Shown here: piece by piece, positions 53,600 to 63,850 of the stretch | How positions within the stretch are numbered: the first letter of the stretch is position 1 | How the letters are laid out: every line of letters begins with the position of its first letter | NCBI RefSeq assembly: GCF_001426685.1 | Contig: NZ_LMFB01000020.1 | Coordinates: 81,784 to 145,783 of the forward strand | Direction of reading: 5' to 3' | Length of the DNA: 64,000 nucleotides | From: Rhizobium sp. Root483D2 | GTDB lineage: Bacteria > Pseudomonadota > Alphaproteobacteria > Rhizobiales > Rhizobiaceae | The notes under the pieces: generated by a model | What the model was told of the DNA's origin: nothing | The model's database searches: none | What the model saw: the letters and a program-made list of their open reading frames with translations, nothing else | Position numbers and translations under genes: made by a program

Positions 53600-54160
53600 A
53601 TGACCAGAACCTATGTTTCCCGCCATCCGCTCAACGATCTCCTGCCGCTGGAGCCCGGCATCCGCGCGGTCGATCACCTGGATATTCCGCGCTTTCAGGC
53701 GATCGTCTCGGTACTGGCCGTTCCCGGTGAAGAGGCCGACGTGACGGCGGGGCTGGCGGCATCGGGCGATGTCTCCATCCGGTTTGCAGGGCCCGGCGAA
53801 TGGCTGGTTCTGTCGCAAACGGAAACGCCCGATGGCCTGCACCGCTCTCTTTCGCTGCTTCTGGCCGAGACGGCCTATATCGTCGACCAGAGCGATGGCC
53901 GTGTCGTTTTCAGGCTGTCCGGCCCCAATATCCGGCGTATCCTTGCCAAGGGCATTGCCACCGACCTGCACCCGGCCATGTTTGACATCGGCAGCTCGTC
54001 CAACGTTCTGTGCGGCCATATCAGCGTCAATCTGGCGCGCACCGGTGAAAACGAGTTCGAATTGATCGTCATGCGCAGTTTCGCGGTGGCGCTTTTTGAC
54101 GATTTGAGACGAATGGGCCGGGAATTCGATCTCTCCGCCGATTTCTCCGCGCAAGGGTAA
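53600..54160 (+). CDS. soxG: Sarcosine oxidase, gamma subunit
   Basis: A 186-residue subunit related to the GcvT fold. PGEWLVLSQTE and VVFRLSGPNIRRILAKG, and the C-terminal ISVNLARTGENEFELIVMRSFAVALFDDL, are the usual SoxG landmarks. It contacts the beta subunit and completes the tetramer. It is the last gene of the operon, 180 bases before the next flavoprotein gene. Confidence 0.92.
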   Translation: MTRTYVSRHPLNDLLPLEPGIRAVDHLDIPRFQAIVSVLAVPGEEADVTAGLAASGDVSIRFAGPGEWLVLSQTETPDGLHRSLSLLLAETAYIVDQSDGRVVFRLSGPNIRRILAKGIATDLHPAMFDIGSSSNVLCGHISVNLARTGENEFELIVMRSFAVALFDDLRRMGREFDLSADFSAQG

Positions 54161-54340
54161 ATGCGCCATCGCGTGCCGCTTTTATGGCGCGGCTGAAGCT
54201 GGCAATGGCGGGATTGGGCAAGACCTGTTCGCGCAGATGTCTTTATCCGCACCGGCTTTGCGGCTACGGTTTCCATGCCCAAGATTTCGCTTAAACGCGG
54301 GATGCTCTTTGACGAGCGATCCCGGAACCGGAGAATATCC

Positions 54341-56767
54341 ATGAAAAGCCATGCCAGGGTCGTCGTTATCGGCGGCGGCGTCGTCGGTTGTTCGATCCTC
54401 TATCACCTGACGAAATTCGGCTGGACCGATGTGGTTCTTCTGGAGCGTTCGGAGCTGACCTCCGGCTCCACCTGGCATGCGGCCGGCGGCATGCACACGA
54501 TCAATGGCGATCCGAACGTTGCCAAGCTGCAGAAATATACGGTCGAGCTCTACAAGGAAATTCAGGACTATTCCGGCCAGGACATCGGCCTGCACATGAC
54601 CTCCGGCATGATGCTGGCGGCCACCAAGGAACGGTTCGACTGGATGAAGTCGATCCTTGCCAAGGGCCGCTATATGGGGCTTGAAGCCGAGCTTTTGACG
54701 CCGAAGGAAGCGCATGAGCTGATGCCGCTGCTTGATCCCACGCAGTTCGTCGGCGCCGTGTTCGATCCGGTCGAAGGGCATCTCGATCCCTATGGCACCA
54801 CCCACGCCTATGCGAAATCGGCCAAGAAGAACGGCGCCGATATCTACCTGCACACCAAGGTGGAAGACCTCGTCCAGCTGGAGGACGGCTCATGGCGGGT
54901 GATCACCAACAAGGGCGAGATCATTGCCGAGCATGTGGTCAATGCAGCCGGTCTCTGGGCGCGCGAAGTCGGCCGCATGACCGGGCTCGAGCTGCCGGTG
55001 CTCGCCATGGAGCACATGTATCTCATCACCGAGGACATGCCCGAAGTCATCGAGTTCAACCAGACGCGCGGCAAGGAGCTGATGCACTGCGTCGATTTCG
55101 ACGGCGAGATCTATTTGCGCCAGGAGCGCAACGGCATGCTGATGGGCACCTATGAAAAGGCCTGCCGTCCGTGGTCGCCGATCACGACGCCCTGGGATTT
55201 CGGCCATGAACTGCTGGCCGAGGACATCGAGCGGATCACCCCGGAACTCGAAGTCGGCTTCCGCCACTTCCCGGCCTTCAACAAGGCCGGCATCAAGAAG
55301 ATCATCAACGGCCCCTTCACCTTCTCGCCGGATGGCAATCCGCTGGTCGGGCCGGTGCGTGGCCTCACCAATTACTGGTCGGCCTGCGCTGTCATGGCCG
55401 GTTTCAGCCAGGGGGGCGGTGTTGGCCTGGCCCTTGCCAACTGGATCATTTATGGCGATCCGGGCTTCGACGTCTTTGCCATGGACGTATCGCGCTACGG
55501 CGATTTTGCCACGCTCGGCTTTACCAATGCGAAGGTGCGCGAAAACTATTCCCGCCGCTTCTCCATCCGCTATCCGAACGAAGAGCTGCCGGGGGCGCGC
55601 CCGTTCCTGACCACGCCGATCTACGACAAGCTGAAGGACGCGGGCGCGGTGTTCGGCGCGTCCTATGGGCTGGAAGCGCCGCTGTGGTTTGCGCCAAAGG
55701 GCGAGGAAGACACGTTTTCCTGGCGCCGTTCCAACGATTTCGACGTCGTCGGGGCGGAAGCCAAGGCCGTGCGCGACAGCGTCGGTCTGATGGAAACATC
55801 GGGCTTTGCCAAATACACGATCACAGGCAAAGGGGCCGAAGCCTGGCTCGACCGGATGCTGACCTGCCGCATCCCGGCTGAAGGACGCATGGCGCTGGCG
55901 CCGATGCTCAAGGATGACGGCAAGCTGATCGGCGATTTTACGCTGGCAAAGCTCGGCGAGGGGGATTTCCTTTTGATCGGCTCGGGCATTGCCGAGGACT
56001 ATCACATGCGCTGGTTCGAAAGCCACCTGCCCAAGGACGGCTCGGTGACGCTGAACGCGCTGAACCTGCAGCTGGTCGGCCTGTCGATCGCAGGACCGAA
56101 TTCCCGCGCATTGATCTCCAAGCTGACGCATCTCGATATGTCCGACGCGGCATTTGCCTTCATGGACATCCGCCGCATGGATCTTGGCATGGCACCGGCG
56201 ATCGTCGGCCGTGTCAGCTATACCGGTGATCTCGGCTATGAAATCTGGATGAAGCCGGAATACCAGCGCTATCTGTACGACCTGATCATGGAGGCCGGCG
56301 CCGAGTTTTCCATCACGCCGTTCGGCCTGCGGGCGCTCAACGCGCTGCGCGTCGAGAAATCCTTTGGCAGCTGGTCGCGGGAATACCGGCCGCTCTACGG
56401 GCCGTTCGAAGCCGGGCTCGGGCGATTCGTGGCCTTGAAGAAGGAAACGGACTTCATCGGCAAGCAGGCGGCCGCGAAGGAAAAGGCCGAAGGCGGCACT
56501 TTGCGGCTGAGAACGTTCATCATCGAGGCGAGGGATGCGGACGTTATCGGCGACGAACCGATCTCGCTGAACGGCAAGGTTTGCGGCTGGGTCACTTCCG
56601 GTGGATATGCGCACACATCCGGCGTTTCGGTGGCGATCGGCTATGTGCCAAAGGAGGTTGCGGACGAGACCGAGGGATGGCAGGTCGAACTTTTGGGTGA
56701 ATTGTTGTCTGCCCGCTTGCAGTCACAGCCGCTTTTCGATGCCAACGGTTCGCGCATGCGATCCTGA
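54341..56767 (+). CDS. FAD-dependent dimethylglycine/sarcosine dehydrogenase-like protein with GcvT domain
   Basis: An 808-residue two-part protein. The N-terminal DAO-type oxidoreductase has VVVIGGGVVGCSILYHL at residues 7-23, and SGSTWHAAGG with His46 in the position where dimethylglycine dehydrogenase binds FAD covalently. The second half, from about residue 440, is a GcvT/aminomethyltransferase fold with SVGLMETSGFAKYTITG and ends in RLQSQPLFDANGSRMRS. Members demethylate glycine betaine products with transfer to tetrahydrofolate. ATG 54341 has CCGGAG eight bases upstream. It follows soxBDAG and suggests stepwise demethylation, though its substrate is not certain. Confidence 0.88.
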   Translation: MKSHARVVVIGGGVVGCSILYHLTKFGWTDVVLLERSELTSGSTWHAAGGMHTINGDPNVAKLQKYTVELYKEIQDYSGQDIGLHMTSGMMLAATKERFDWMKSILAKGRYMGLEAELLTPKEAHELMPLLDPTQFVGAVFDPVEGHLDPYGTTHAYAKSAKKNGADIYLHTKVEDLVQLEDGSWRVITNKGEIIAEHVVNAAGLWAREVGRMTGLELPVLAMEHMYLITEDMPEVIEFNQTRGKELMHCVDFDGEIYLRQERNGMLMGTYEKACRPWSPITTPWDFGHELLAEDIERITPELEVGFRHFPAFNKAGIKKIINGPFTFSPDGNPLVGPVRGLTNYWSACAVMAGFSQGGGVGLALANWIIYGDPGFDVFAMDVSRYGDFATLGFTNAKVRENYSRRFSIRYPNEELPGARPFLTTPIYDKLKDAGAVFGASYGLEAPLWFAPKGEEDTFSWRRSNDFDVVGAEAKAVRDSVGLMETSGFAKYTITGKGAEAWLDRMLTCRIPAEGRMALAPMLKDDGKLIGDFTLAKLGEGDFLLIGSGIAEDYHMRWFESHLPKDGSVTLNALNLQLVGLSIAGPNSRALISKLTHLDMSDAAFAFMDIRRMDLGMAPAIVGRVSYTGDLGYEIWMKPEYQRYLYDLIMEAGAEFSITPFGLRALNALRVEKSFGSWSREYRPLYGPFEAGLGRFVALKKETDFIGKQAAAKEKAEGGTLRLRTFIIEARDADVIGDEPISLNGKVCGWVTSGGYAHTSGVSVAIGYVPKEVADETEGWQVELLGELLSARLQSQPLFDANGSRMRS

Positions 56768-56796
56768 CCGCGGCGCTCCTGATCACGCGTTTTTGC

Positions 56797-56833
56797 AAGC
56801 CCCGGATGGTGCCGAACAGGCCCTCCGGGGCTT
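56797..56833 (+). terminator. Stem-loop terminator after the dehydrogenase gene
   Basis: AAGCCCCGGA at 56797-56806 pairs exactly with TCCGGGGCTT at 56824-56833 around a 17-base loop. A T tract is missing. It is placed 30 bases after the stop codon and separates this gene from the liv operon. Confidence 0.6.
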
Positions 56834-57012
56834 ACGCATTGTCCACCGTAGAAATCACGGTCTGATGCCCAAAAACAGGGCCCAAACTGCACCAATTTTG
56901 ATTTTTCGGCTGTTTAAGCGTCAATATCACTAAAATGGGAAAGAAATTCGGCAAAGCATCATTTTGCGCTTCACTTTTGATCCGAAAGCATTATGGAATC
57001 CTCTATCGAAAA

Positions 57013-57064
57013 GGCTCAAAAAGAGCCGCGAAAAGAAGAGGTCTGACCTTACTAGGATCAGACC
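57013..57064 (+). promoter_or_regulatory. Leader hairpins before the liv operon
   Basis: GGCTC at 57013-57017 pairs with GAGCC at 57023-57027, and GGTCTGA at 57040-57046 pairs with TCAGACC at 57058-57064. The second hairpin ends directly at the ribosome site CGGGGG of livH. The 306-base gap is AT-richer than its neighbours and probably holds the promoter. A role in translation control is possible. Confidence 0.45.
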
Positions 57065-57076
57065 CGGGGGATATTG

Positions 57077-57979
57077 ATGGAGTATTTTGTCCAGCAGCTC
57101 GTCAATGGGCTGACTCTTGGCTCGATTTACGGTTTGATTGCCATTGGTTATACAATGGTTTACGGCATTATCGGCATGGTGAACTTCGCCCACGGCGATA
57201 TCTTCATGCTGGGCGGTTTTGCGGCACTGATTGTCTATCTTATTCTGGTCGGGTTGTTCGGCGGTGTGCCGATTGCACTTGCCCTGTTCATCATGCTCAT
57301 CGTGGCGATGGTGATGACGGGTTTGTGGAACTGGGTCATTGAAAAGATGGCCTACCGGCCGCTTCGCGGCTCCTTCCGCCTTGCGCCGCTGATCACCGCG
57401 ATCGGCATGTCGATCGCGCTGTCAAACTTCATCCAGGTGACGCAAGGTCCGCGCAACAAGCCGATCCCGTCCATGGTATCGTCGGTCTACGATGTGTTCG
57501 GCATCTCGATCTCGCTGAAACAGATCATCATCGTTGTCGTGACGGCGGTTCTGTTGACGATCTTCTGGTATATCGTCAATTACACGCCGCTGGGACGGGC
57601 GCAGCGCGCCACCGAGCAGGACCGCAAGATGGCCGCGTTGCTCGGCATCGATGTCGACAAGACAATCTCGATCACCTTCATCATGGGTGCGGCACTGGCT
57701 GCCGTCGCCGGTACCATGTACCTGATGTATTACGGTGTCATCGTCTTCACCGACGGCTTCACGCCGGGCGTCAAGGCCTTCACGGCCGCTGTTCTGGGCG
57801 GTATCGGCTCGCTGCCGGGCGCTGTTCTGGGCGGTCTGATGATCGGTCTGATCGAGTCCCTCTGGTCCGCCTATTTCACCATCGACTACAAGGATGTCGC
57901 GACATTCTCGATCCTCGCCATCGTGCTGATTTTCAAGCCGTCGGGTATTTTGGGTCGGCCGGAAGTCGAGAAGGTATAA
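57077..57979 (+). CDS. livH: Branched-chain amino-acid ABC transporter permease LivH
   Basis: A 300-residue permease. It begins [20 protein letters not shown] and continues with [19 protein letters not shown], the hallmark of LivH. About eight membrane segments are seen, and [16 protein letters not shown] is the ATPase contact loop. ATG 57077 has GGGGG six bases upstream. It opens the livHMGF unit and overlaps nothing before it. The substrate may be branched-chain amino acids or another compound, since the family is broad. Confidence 0.93.
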   Translation: MEYFVQQLVNGLTLGSIYGLIAIGYTMVYGIIGMVNFAHGDIFMLGGFAALIVYLILVGLFGGVPIALALFIMLIVAMVMTGLWNWVIEKMAYRPLRGSFRLAPLITAIGMSIALSNFIQVTQGPRNKPIPSMVSSVYDVFGISISLKQIIIVVVTAVLLTIFWYIVNYTPLGRAQRATEQDRKMAALLGIDVDKTISITFIMGAALAAVAGTMYLMYYGVIVFTDGFTPGVKAFTAAVLGGIGSLPGAVLGGLMIGLIESLWSAYFTIDYKDVATFSILAIVLIFKPSGILGRPEVEKV

Positions 57980-57983
57980 ATCC

Positions 57984-59369
57984 ATGGCAAACATCACCAA
58001 CACACCTGAGAGCGCCGGCAGCAACCTGATGGCGCGGGCTCTGCGCGAGGGTTTTTATGCCGGCCTCATCGCTCTCGGTCTCTTCGTGCTGTTCGTCGGT
58101 CTGAAGACCGACCAGAACATTCTCAACGAATTGATCCTCGTTCAGCGCTGGGGGTTGCTCGCAATCTTCGTTGTCATTGCCGCAGTCGGCCGTTTCCTGT
58201 CGGTCGCCTTCATCCGGCCTTACCTGGCCGCGCGAAAGGCTGAAAAAGCCGCCGCGCCGGTCAAGGACGCCAACTTCTTCGTGCGCAATTTCAGCCTGAT
58301 CGCCATTGCGGTCCTGATAGTCTATCCGCCCATCATGGTCGGACTGTTCGGCTTCCAGGGCTCGTTGAAATGGGTGGATAATTTCGGCATCCAGATCCTG
58401 ATTTATGTGATGCTGGCCTGGGGGTTGAACATCGTCGTCGGTCTCGCCGGCCTGCTCGACCTGGGCTATGTCGCCTTCTATGCGGTGGGTGCCTATTCCT
58501 ACGCACTGCTATCGTCGCATTTCGGCCTGTCCTTCTGGATCCTCCTGCCTTTGGCCGGCATCTTTGCCGCCCTTTGGGGCATGATCCTCGGCTTCCCGGT
58601 TCTGCGGCTCAAGGGTGACTACCTGGCAATCGTGACGCTGGCCTTCGGGGAAATTATCCGGCTGGTGCTGATCAACTGGACGGCCGTCACCAAGGGCACA
58701 TTCGGTATCTCGGGCATTGCAAAGGCATCGGTCTTCGGCATCTGGTCTTTCGATGTCAGTGCGCCGAACAACTTTGCCAAGGCCTTCGCGCTGCCGATGT
58801 CGTCGTCCTATTACAAGATCTTCCTGTTCTATCTTATCCTGGCGCTCTGCCTGCTGACGGCGTTCGTCACCATCCGCCTGCGCCGCATGCCGATCGGCCG
58901 TGCCTGGGAAGCGCTGCGCGAAGACGAAATTGCCTGCCGCTCGCTCGGCATCAATACGGTGACGACCAAGCTCACCGCATTTGCGACAGGGGCGATGTTC
59001 GGCGGGTTTGCAGGCTCCTTCTTTGCCGTGCGCCAGGGCTTCGTCTCGCCGGAATCCTTCGTCTTCCTGGAATCGGCCATCATCCTTGCCATCGTGGTTC
59101 TCGGCGGCATGGGGTCGCTGATCGGTATCGCCGTTGCGGCGACGCTGATGATCGGCGGCACCGAGCTGTTGCGTGAAATGGAATTCCTGAAGCACATCTT
59201 CGGCCCCGATTTCACCCCGGAACTGTACCGCATGCTGATCTTCGGTCTGGCCATGATCATTGTCATGGTGTGGAAACCACGCGGCTTTGTCGGCTCGCGC
59301 GAACCCACGGCATTCCTGCGCGAACGCAAGAGTGTCTCCGGCAGCTTCACCAAGGAAGGTCACGGTTGA
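57984..59369 (+). CDS. livM: Branched-chain amino-acid ABC transporter permease LivM
   Basis: A 461-residue permease. The N-terminal 100 residues form an extra membrane region (two hydrophobic segments) as in other long LivM proteins. The core has [30 protein letters not shown]-type segments, the contact loop [18 protein letters not shown] and a C-terminal [13 protein letters not shown]. It starts four bases after livH and forms the channel with it. Confidence 0.92.
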   Translation: MANITNTPESAGSNLMARALREGFYAGLIALGLFVLFVGLKTDQNILNELILVQRWGLLAIFVVIAAVGRFLSVAFIRPYLAARKAEKAAAPVKDANFFVRNFSLIAIAVLIVYPPIMVGLFGFQGSLKWVDNFGIQILIYVMLAWGLNIVVGLAGLLDLGYVAFYAVGAYSYALLSSHFGLSFWILLPLAGIFAALWGMILGFPVLRLKGDYLAIVTLAFGEIIRLVLINWTAVTKGTFGISGIAKASVFGIWSFDVSAPNNFAKAFALPMSSSYYKIFLFYLILALCLLTAFVTIRLRRMPIGRAWEALREDEIACRSLGINTVTTKLTAFATGAMFGGFAGSFFAVRQGFVSPESFVFLESAIILAIVVLGGMGSLIGIAVAATLMIGGTELLREMEFLKHIFGPDFTPELYRMLIFGLAMIIVMVWKPRGFVGSREPTAFLRERKSVSGSFTKEGHG

Positions 59370-59371
59370 TC

Positions 59372-60259
59372 ATGGCCGGAACGAATACGATGACGAAAGA
59401 TCCAATCCTCAAGGTCGACCATCTGTCGATGCGCTTCGGCGGCCTGATGGCCATCAACGACCTGTCGTTCGAAGCCTATCGCGGCGACATCACGGCACTG
59501 ATCGGCCCGAACGGGGCCGGCAAGACCACGGTGTTCAACTGCATCACCGGCTTCTACAAGCCGACGATGGGCATGATCACGATGCGGCAGAAGGCGGGCA
59601 AGGAATATCTGCTCGAACGCATGTCGGATTTCGAGGTCAACCGCGACGCCAAGGTCGCCCGGACGTTCCAGAATATCCGGCTTTTCTCAGGGTTGACGGT
59701 GCTGGAAAACCTTCTGGTGGCACAGCACAACAAGCTGATGCTGGCATCGGGCTATACGATCCTCGGTCTCCTGGGCTTTCCAGCCTACAAGAAGGCTGCG
59801 GCGCAGTCGATCGAGCAGGCGAAATACTGGCTCGACAAGGCAAACCTGACCGACCGCGCCGACGATCCGGCAGGCGATCTGCCTTACGGCGCCCAGCGCC
59901 GTCTGGAAATTGCTCGCGCCATGTGCACCGGCCCGGAATTTCTCTGCCTCGACGAGCCGGCGGCCGGTCTCAACCCGCGCGAATCGTTGGCGCTCAACGA
60001 ATTGTTGCGCAGCATCCGTCAGGATACCGGCACTTCGATCCTTCTGATCGAGCATGACATGTCGGTGGTCATGGAGATTTCCGACCATGTCGTGGTTCTG
60101 GAATACGGCCAGAAGATTTCGGATGGCAATCCGGACCATGTGAAGAACGATCCGAAGGTTATTGCGGCCTATCTCGGTGTGGAAGATGATGAGGTCGAAG
60201 AGGTGTTCGAAGAGATCGAGGAAATCGCTGTCGCTGCGCCGGGAGATACGCCCAAATGA
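59372..60259 (+). CDS. livG: Branched-chain amino-acid ABC transporter ATPase LivG
   Basis: A 295-residue ATPase. Walker A is IGPNGAGKTTVFN, the family-typical signature is LPYGAQRRLEIARAM, Walker B is FLCLDEPAAGLNP, and the switch is LIEHDMSVV. The acidic tail DDEVEEVFEEIEEI is longer than in E. coli. ATG 59372 is chosen; ATG 59390 is possible. The end overlaps livF by four bases. Confidence 0.92.
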   Translation: MAGTNTMTKDPILKVDHLSMRFGGLMAINDLSFEAYRGDITALIGPNGAGKTTVFNCITGFYKPTMGMITMRQKAGKEYLLERMSDFEVNRDAKVARTFQNIRLFSGLTVLENLLVAQHNKLMLASGYTILGLLGFPAYKKAAAQSIEQAKYWLDKANLTDRADDPAGDLPYGAQRRLEIARAMCTGPEFLCLDEPAAGLNPRESLALNELLRSIRQDTGTSILLIEHDMSVVMEISDHVVVLEYGQKISDGNPDHVKNDPKVIAAYLGVEDDEVEEVFEEIEEIAVAAPGDTPK

Positions 60260-60981
60260 GCGATAACCTTCTGCATGTCAAAGACGTCGAGACATATTAC
60301 GGCAATATCCGGGCGCTCGGCGGCGTCGAAGTCGAAGTCAAGCGCGGCGAAATCGTCTGCATGATCGGTGCCAATGGCGCCGGCAAATCGACGCTGATGA
60401 TGACGATCTGCGGCAGCCCGCAGGCAAAGACCGGCTCCGTCACGTTCGACGGGCAGGACATTACCCGGATGCCGACGCACGAGATCGCGCGTCTGCGCAT
60501 CGCCCAGTCGCCGGAAGGCCGCCGGATCTTTCCGCGCATGACCGTCTATGAAAATCTTCAGATGGGCGCCAGCCTCGACAATCTGAAATATTTCAACGAG
60601 GACGTGGAAAAGATCTTCACGCTCTTTCCGCGCCTGAAGGAACGCCAGGCGCAGCGCGGCGGAACGCTTTCGGGCGGCGAGCAGCAGATGCTGTCGATCG
60701 GCCGTGCGCTGATGGCGCGCCCGAAGCTGCTGCTTCTTGACGAGCCGTCTCTCGGTCTGGCGCCCTTGATCGTCAAGGGCATCTTTGCGGCGATCAAGAA
60801 GCTCAATGAAGAGGAAGGGCTTACCGTCTTCCTCGTCGAGCAGAATGCGTTCGCAGCCCTGAAACTGTCCCATCGCGGCTATGTCATGGTCAATGGCAAG
60901 GTGACGATGAGCGGAACGGGCAAGGAATTGCTCGCCAATCCAGAAGTGCGCGCGGCCTATCTCGAAGGCGGTCATCATTGA
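60256..60981 (+). CDS. livF: Branched-chain amino-acid ABC transporter ATPase LivF
   Basis: A 241-residue ATPase. Walker A is IGANGAGKSTLMM, the signature LSGGEQQMLSIGRAL, and Walker B LLLLDEPSLGLAP. It ends with AAYLEGGHH as usual for LivF. It pairs with LivG. A 119-base gap then leads to a small membrane-protein gene. Confidence 0.93.
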   Translation: MSDNLLHVKDVETYYGNIRALGGVEVEVKRGEIVCMIGANGAGKSTLMMTICGSPQAKTGSVTFDGQDITRMPTHEIARLRIAQSPEGRRIFPRMTVYENLQMGASLDNLKYFNEDVEKIFTLFPRLKERQAQRGGTLSGGEQQMLSIGRALMARPKLLLLDEPSLGLAPLIVKGIFAAIKKLNEEEGLTVFLVEQNAFAALKLSHRGYVMVNGKVTMSGTGKELLANPEVRAAYLEGGHH

Positions 60982-61100
60982 TGGCAGTCCGGCTCAATGG
61001 CAAAGGTATTTCTGCGCCGGGGCCGGTTTGCACATCCGATAAGTTGGGGCGTTCGCACGCGGTTTGAAAACCGCCCGGCGCTTTGAAGGGGAGAAACGGA

Positions 61101-61445
61101 ATGCAAGGCATTCTCTACGAAGAACCCTCGGTTCTATACTTTGCGCTCATCACCATCGTGATGGGCGGATGGACGGCCTGGCGCACCGGAAAGAGCGCTG
61201 CCGAAGGCTGGAGCAGCTACGGCGTCCTGGTCGTCTACACGCTGCTTCTGGGCGTGGCGATCCGCTTCATTCACCACGCGCTTTTCAACGGCAGCATGCT
61301 GGTTTTGCAGTACTATGTCGTGGACACGATCATTCTTTTGCTGTTTGCTACGGCAGGTTACCGTTACTACCGCACGCAGCAGATGACCAACAATTACTAC
61401 TGGCTCTATGAGAAGGTCACACCCTTTTCGTGGAAGTCCAAATGA
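61101..61445 (+). CDS. DUF6867-like small membrane protein of the liv locus
   Basis: A 114-residue protein with three hydrophobic segments: VLYFALITIVMGGWTAW, GVLVVYTLLLGVAIRFI and VLQYYVVDTIILLLFATAGY. The C-terminal part is YYRTQQMTNNYYWLYEK. I recognise it as the small DUF6867-like protein that often lies beside liv genes in rhizobia. GGGGAG and ACGGA lie before ATG 61101. A function is not known; it may be an accessory subunit of the importer. Confidence 0.75.
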   Translation: MQGILYEEPSVLYFALITIVMGGWTAWRTGKSAAEGWSSYGVLVVYTLLLGVAIRFIHHALFNGSMLVLQYYVVDTIILLLFATAGYRYYRTQQMTNNYYWLYEKVTPFSWKSK

Positions 61446-61567
61446 CAGAGGGAACCCCGTATTCAAGCCTTTGAGGCTCGATGCGGAGATAAGAATACCG
61501 GCGCGATTATGGTGGGTATCGTGACTGGTTTAAAATGCACCCGCTCAATTTTTTTGGGAGTAACAAG

Positions 61568-62689
61568 ATGAAAAAGTCACTTTTGTCAGCTGTTGCGCTG
61601 ACTGCAATGGTCGCTTTCAGCGGCACTGCATGGGCTGATCTGCTGGTTGGTGTTGGTGGCCCGTTGACAGGCCCGAACGCCGCTTTCGGCGCGCAGCTCC
61701 AGAAGGGTGCCGAGCAGGCCGCAGCTGACATCAATGCTGCCGGCGGCATCAACGGCGAGCAGATCAAGATCGTGCTCGGCGACGACGTTTCCGATCCGAA
61801 GCAGGGCGTTTCCGTTGCCAACAAGTTCGTTGCCGACGGCGTCAAGTTCGTGATCGGCCACTTCAACTCCGGCGTTTCGATCCCGGCTTCGGAAGTCTAT
61901 GCTGAAAACGGCATCTTGCAGATCACCCCTGCATCCACCAACCCAGTGTTCACCGAGCGTGGCCTTTGGAACACCTTCCGTACCTGCGGCCGTGACGACC
62001 AGCAGGGCGCTGTTGCCGGTGCCTATATTGCTGCAAACTTCAAGGACGCCAAGGTTGCCGTCGTTCACGACAAGACACCTTACGGCCAGGGCCTGGCTGA
62101 CCTGACCAAGGCTGCCATGAACGAAGCCGGCGTCAAGGAAGCCGTCTACGAAGGTATTACGGCTGGCGACAAGGACTTCTCGGCGCTGATCGCCAAGATG
62201 AAGGAAGCCGGCGTCACGCTGGTTTACTACGGCGGCCTGCACACGGAAGCCGGCCTCATCATGCGCCAGATGGCTGACCAGGGCCTGAAGGCAACCCTGA
62301 TGTCGGGCGACGGTATCGTTTCGAACGAACTGGCTTCGATCGCTGGCGACGCTGTTGACGGCACGCTGATGACGTTCGCTCCGGATCCGCGCAAGAACCC
62401 GGCTGCAAAGGAACTGGTCGAAAAGTTCCGCGCAAACGGCTTTGAACCGGAAGCCTACACGCTCTACTCCTACGCAGCCCTCCAGGTCATCGCAGAAGCT
62501 GCCAAGACAACCGGCGGCAACGACCCGCAGGCTGTTGCCGAAAACATCAAGGGCAAGGGTCCGTTCAAGACCGTTATCGGCGAGTTCGGCTATGACGAAA
62601 AGGGCGACATCACCCGCCCGGACTACGTCATGTACACCTGGAAGAAGGGTGACGACGGCAAGTTCAGCTACTTCGAAAACGACAAGTAA
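61568..62689 (+). CDS. Branched-chain amino-acid-type ABC transporter, substrate-binding protein
   Basis: A 373-residue LivJ/LivK-type binding protein. The signal peptide [19 protein letters not shown] ends with probable cleavage after AWA, and the mature protein starts [18 protein letters not shown]. Conserved parts include [19 protein letters not shown] and [18 protein letters not shown] 61568 has GGGAG nine bases upstream. Codon use is more biased to a few codons (GGC, GTT, GCT) than in the neighbours, which fits high expression. It has a strong terminator and feeds the LivHMGF channel. Confidence 0.93.
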   Translation: MKKSLLSAVALTAMVAFSGTAWADLLVGVGGPLTGPNAAFGAQLQKGAEQAAADINAAGGINGEQIKIVLGDDVSDPKQGVSVANKFVADGVKFVIGHFNSGVSIPASEVYAENGILQITPASTNPVFTERGLWNTFRTCGRDDQQGAVAGAYIAANFKDAKVAVVHDKTPYGQGLADLTKAAMNEAGVKEAVYEGITAGDKDFSALIAKMKEAGVTLVYYGGLHTEAGLIMRQMADQGLKATLMSGDGIVSNELASIAGDAVDGTLMTFAPDPRKNPAAKELVEKFRANGFEPEAYTLYSYAALQVIAEAAKTTGGNDPQAVAENIKGKGPFKTVIGEFGYDEKGDITRPDYVMYTWKKGDDGKFSYFENDK

Positions 62690-62731
62690 TCGTTTTTCGA
62701 TGTCAGTGTGAATTGGTCCATCTGGACCGCG

Positions 62732-62756
62732 AAAGGCCCGGTATGTCCGGGCCTTT
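62732..62756 (+). terminator. Rho-independent terminator after the binding-protein gene
   Basis: AAAGGCCCGG at 62732-62741 pairs exactly with CCGGGCCTTT at 62747-62756, with a TATGT loop and further T after the stem. This is the best terminator in the window and ends the liv operon. Confidence 0.9.
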
Positions 62757-62926
62757 TTGCGTGGCGGAGTTCGATCTTCCAAACAGGGATGCGGGCTCGA
62801 AAAATGTTCTCCTCCTGCCGCATTTGGGCAATACGATGGATGAGCGCGCAACGCCATGGGCATGACGGTGGTGGACAAGATCACCGCGTTTTTCGAGATA
62901 TGCGAGCACTTTTCAGGGTGAGGTGA

Positions 62927-63850
62927 CTATTCCTGCCGCAATGCATTCGCCGCCTTGACGGCGGCGGAGGCGCGGTTTTCGACGCCGAGTTTGACGTAGA
63001 TCTGTTCCAGGTGCTTGTTGACCGTTCGGGCGCTGAGGCCGAGGATCTCGCCGATGTCGCGATTGGATTTGCCCTTGGCGATCCAGAGCAGAACCTGGCC
63101 TTCGCGCACCGTCAGAGCAAAGTTTTGGCGCAAAACCTCGTCGTCGCTGGTCTGGCTGACGCCGGTCAGACGGAACAGGTATTCGTCGCCGCCGATCGCG
63201 CCGAGATAGGCGAGTTGCAGCACCGGCTGGCCGCTCTGGTGGATCATCAGCGGGCCGTCCTTGGAGACGCCGTGTTTTTCGCGCTCCTGCAGCCAGCCGC
63301 GAATATGGACCGCGAGCGTGTCCAGGCCGTCGTCGCGGCCGGTCGCCGCGTTGACGAGCCGGGTTGCCTGCGGTGTCGACCATTGGATGGTGCCATTGCT
63401 GCGCACGGCGAGCAGATGCCGTCCTGCCGCGTCGAGCGCCACGCGTGCACTTTGCGCCGATCGCGCGTTGGCCAGATGCACCCGGATGCGGGCGCGCAGT
63501 TCGTCGATGTTGATCGGCTTGGAGAGATAATCGACGCCGCCGGATTCGAGCGCGTGGACGATATGTTCGGTCTCGGTCAGTCCGGTCATGAAGATCACCG
63601 GCACCTGCGCTACGGCCGGATTGGTCTTCAGCGTCCGGCAGGTTTCAAAACCGTCCATGCCGGGCATGACGGCATCCATCAGAATTACGTCCGGCGTGAT
63701 GCGATCGACGACATTGATGGCGGCATTGCCGGAGGTGGCGATCAGCACGGAGAAGCCGGATTGCTCCAGCGCGTCGGTGAGAAAGCCCAGTGTTTCTGGG
63801 GAATCGTCCACGATGAGCACGATGTCGCGCGGATGCACTGCTTCATTCAC
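62927..63850 (-). CDS. Response regulator with receiver, PAS-like and LuxR-type DNA-binding domains
   Basis: A 307-residue protein. The receiver spans about residues 8-125, with VLIVDDSPE, phospho-acceptor Asp59 in ILMDAVMPGMDGFE and Lys in YLSKPIN. A middle region near 140-165 (AAGRHLLAVRSNGTIQWS) looks like a PAS-like fold. The C-terminal LuxR helix-turn-helix reads AKGKSNRDIGEILGLSARTVNKHLEQIY. The likely start is GTG 63850, eight bases after GGGGAG; a longer reading to 63961 runs through the gene before it. It overlaps that gene's end, so the two form a pair. Targets are unknown, and the liv operon is a possible one. Confidence 0.86.
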   Translation of the reverse strand: MNEAVHPRDIVLIVDDSPETLGFLTDALEQSGFSVLIATSGNAAINVVDRITPDVILMDAVMPGMDGFETCRTLKTNPAVAQVPVIFMTGLTETEHIVHALESGGVDYLSKPINIDELRARIRVHLANARSAQSARVALDAAGRHLLAVRSNGTIQWSTPQATRLVNAATGRDDGLDTLAVHIRGWLQEREKHGVSKDGPLMIHQSGQPVLQLAYLGAIGGDEYLFRLTGVSQTSDDEVLRQNFALTVREGQVLLWIAKGKSNRDIGEILGLSARTVNKHLEQIYVKLGVENRASAAVKAANALRQE

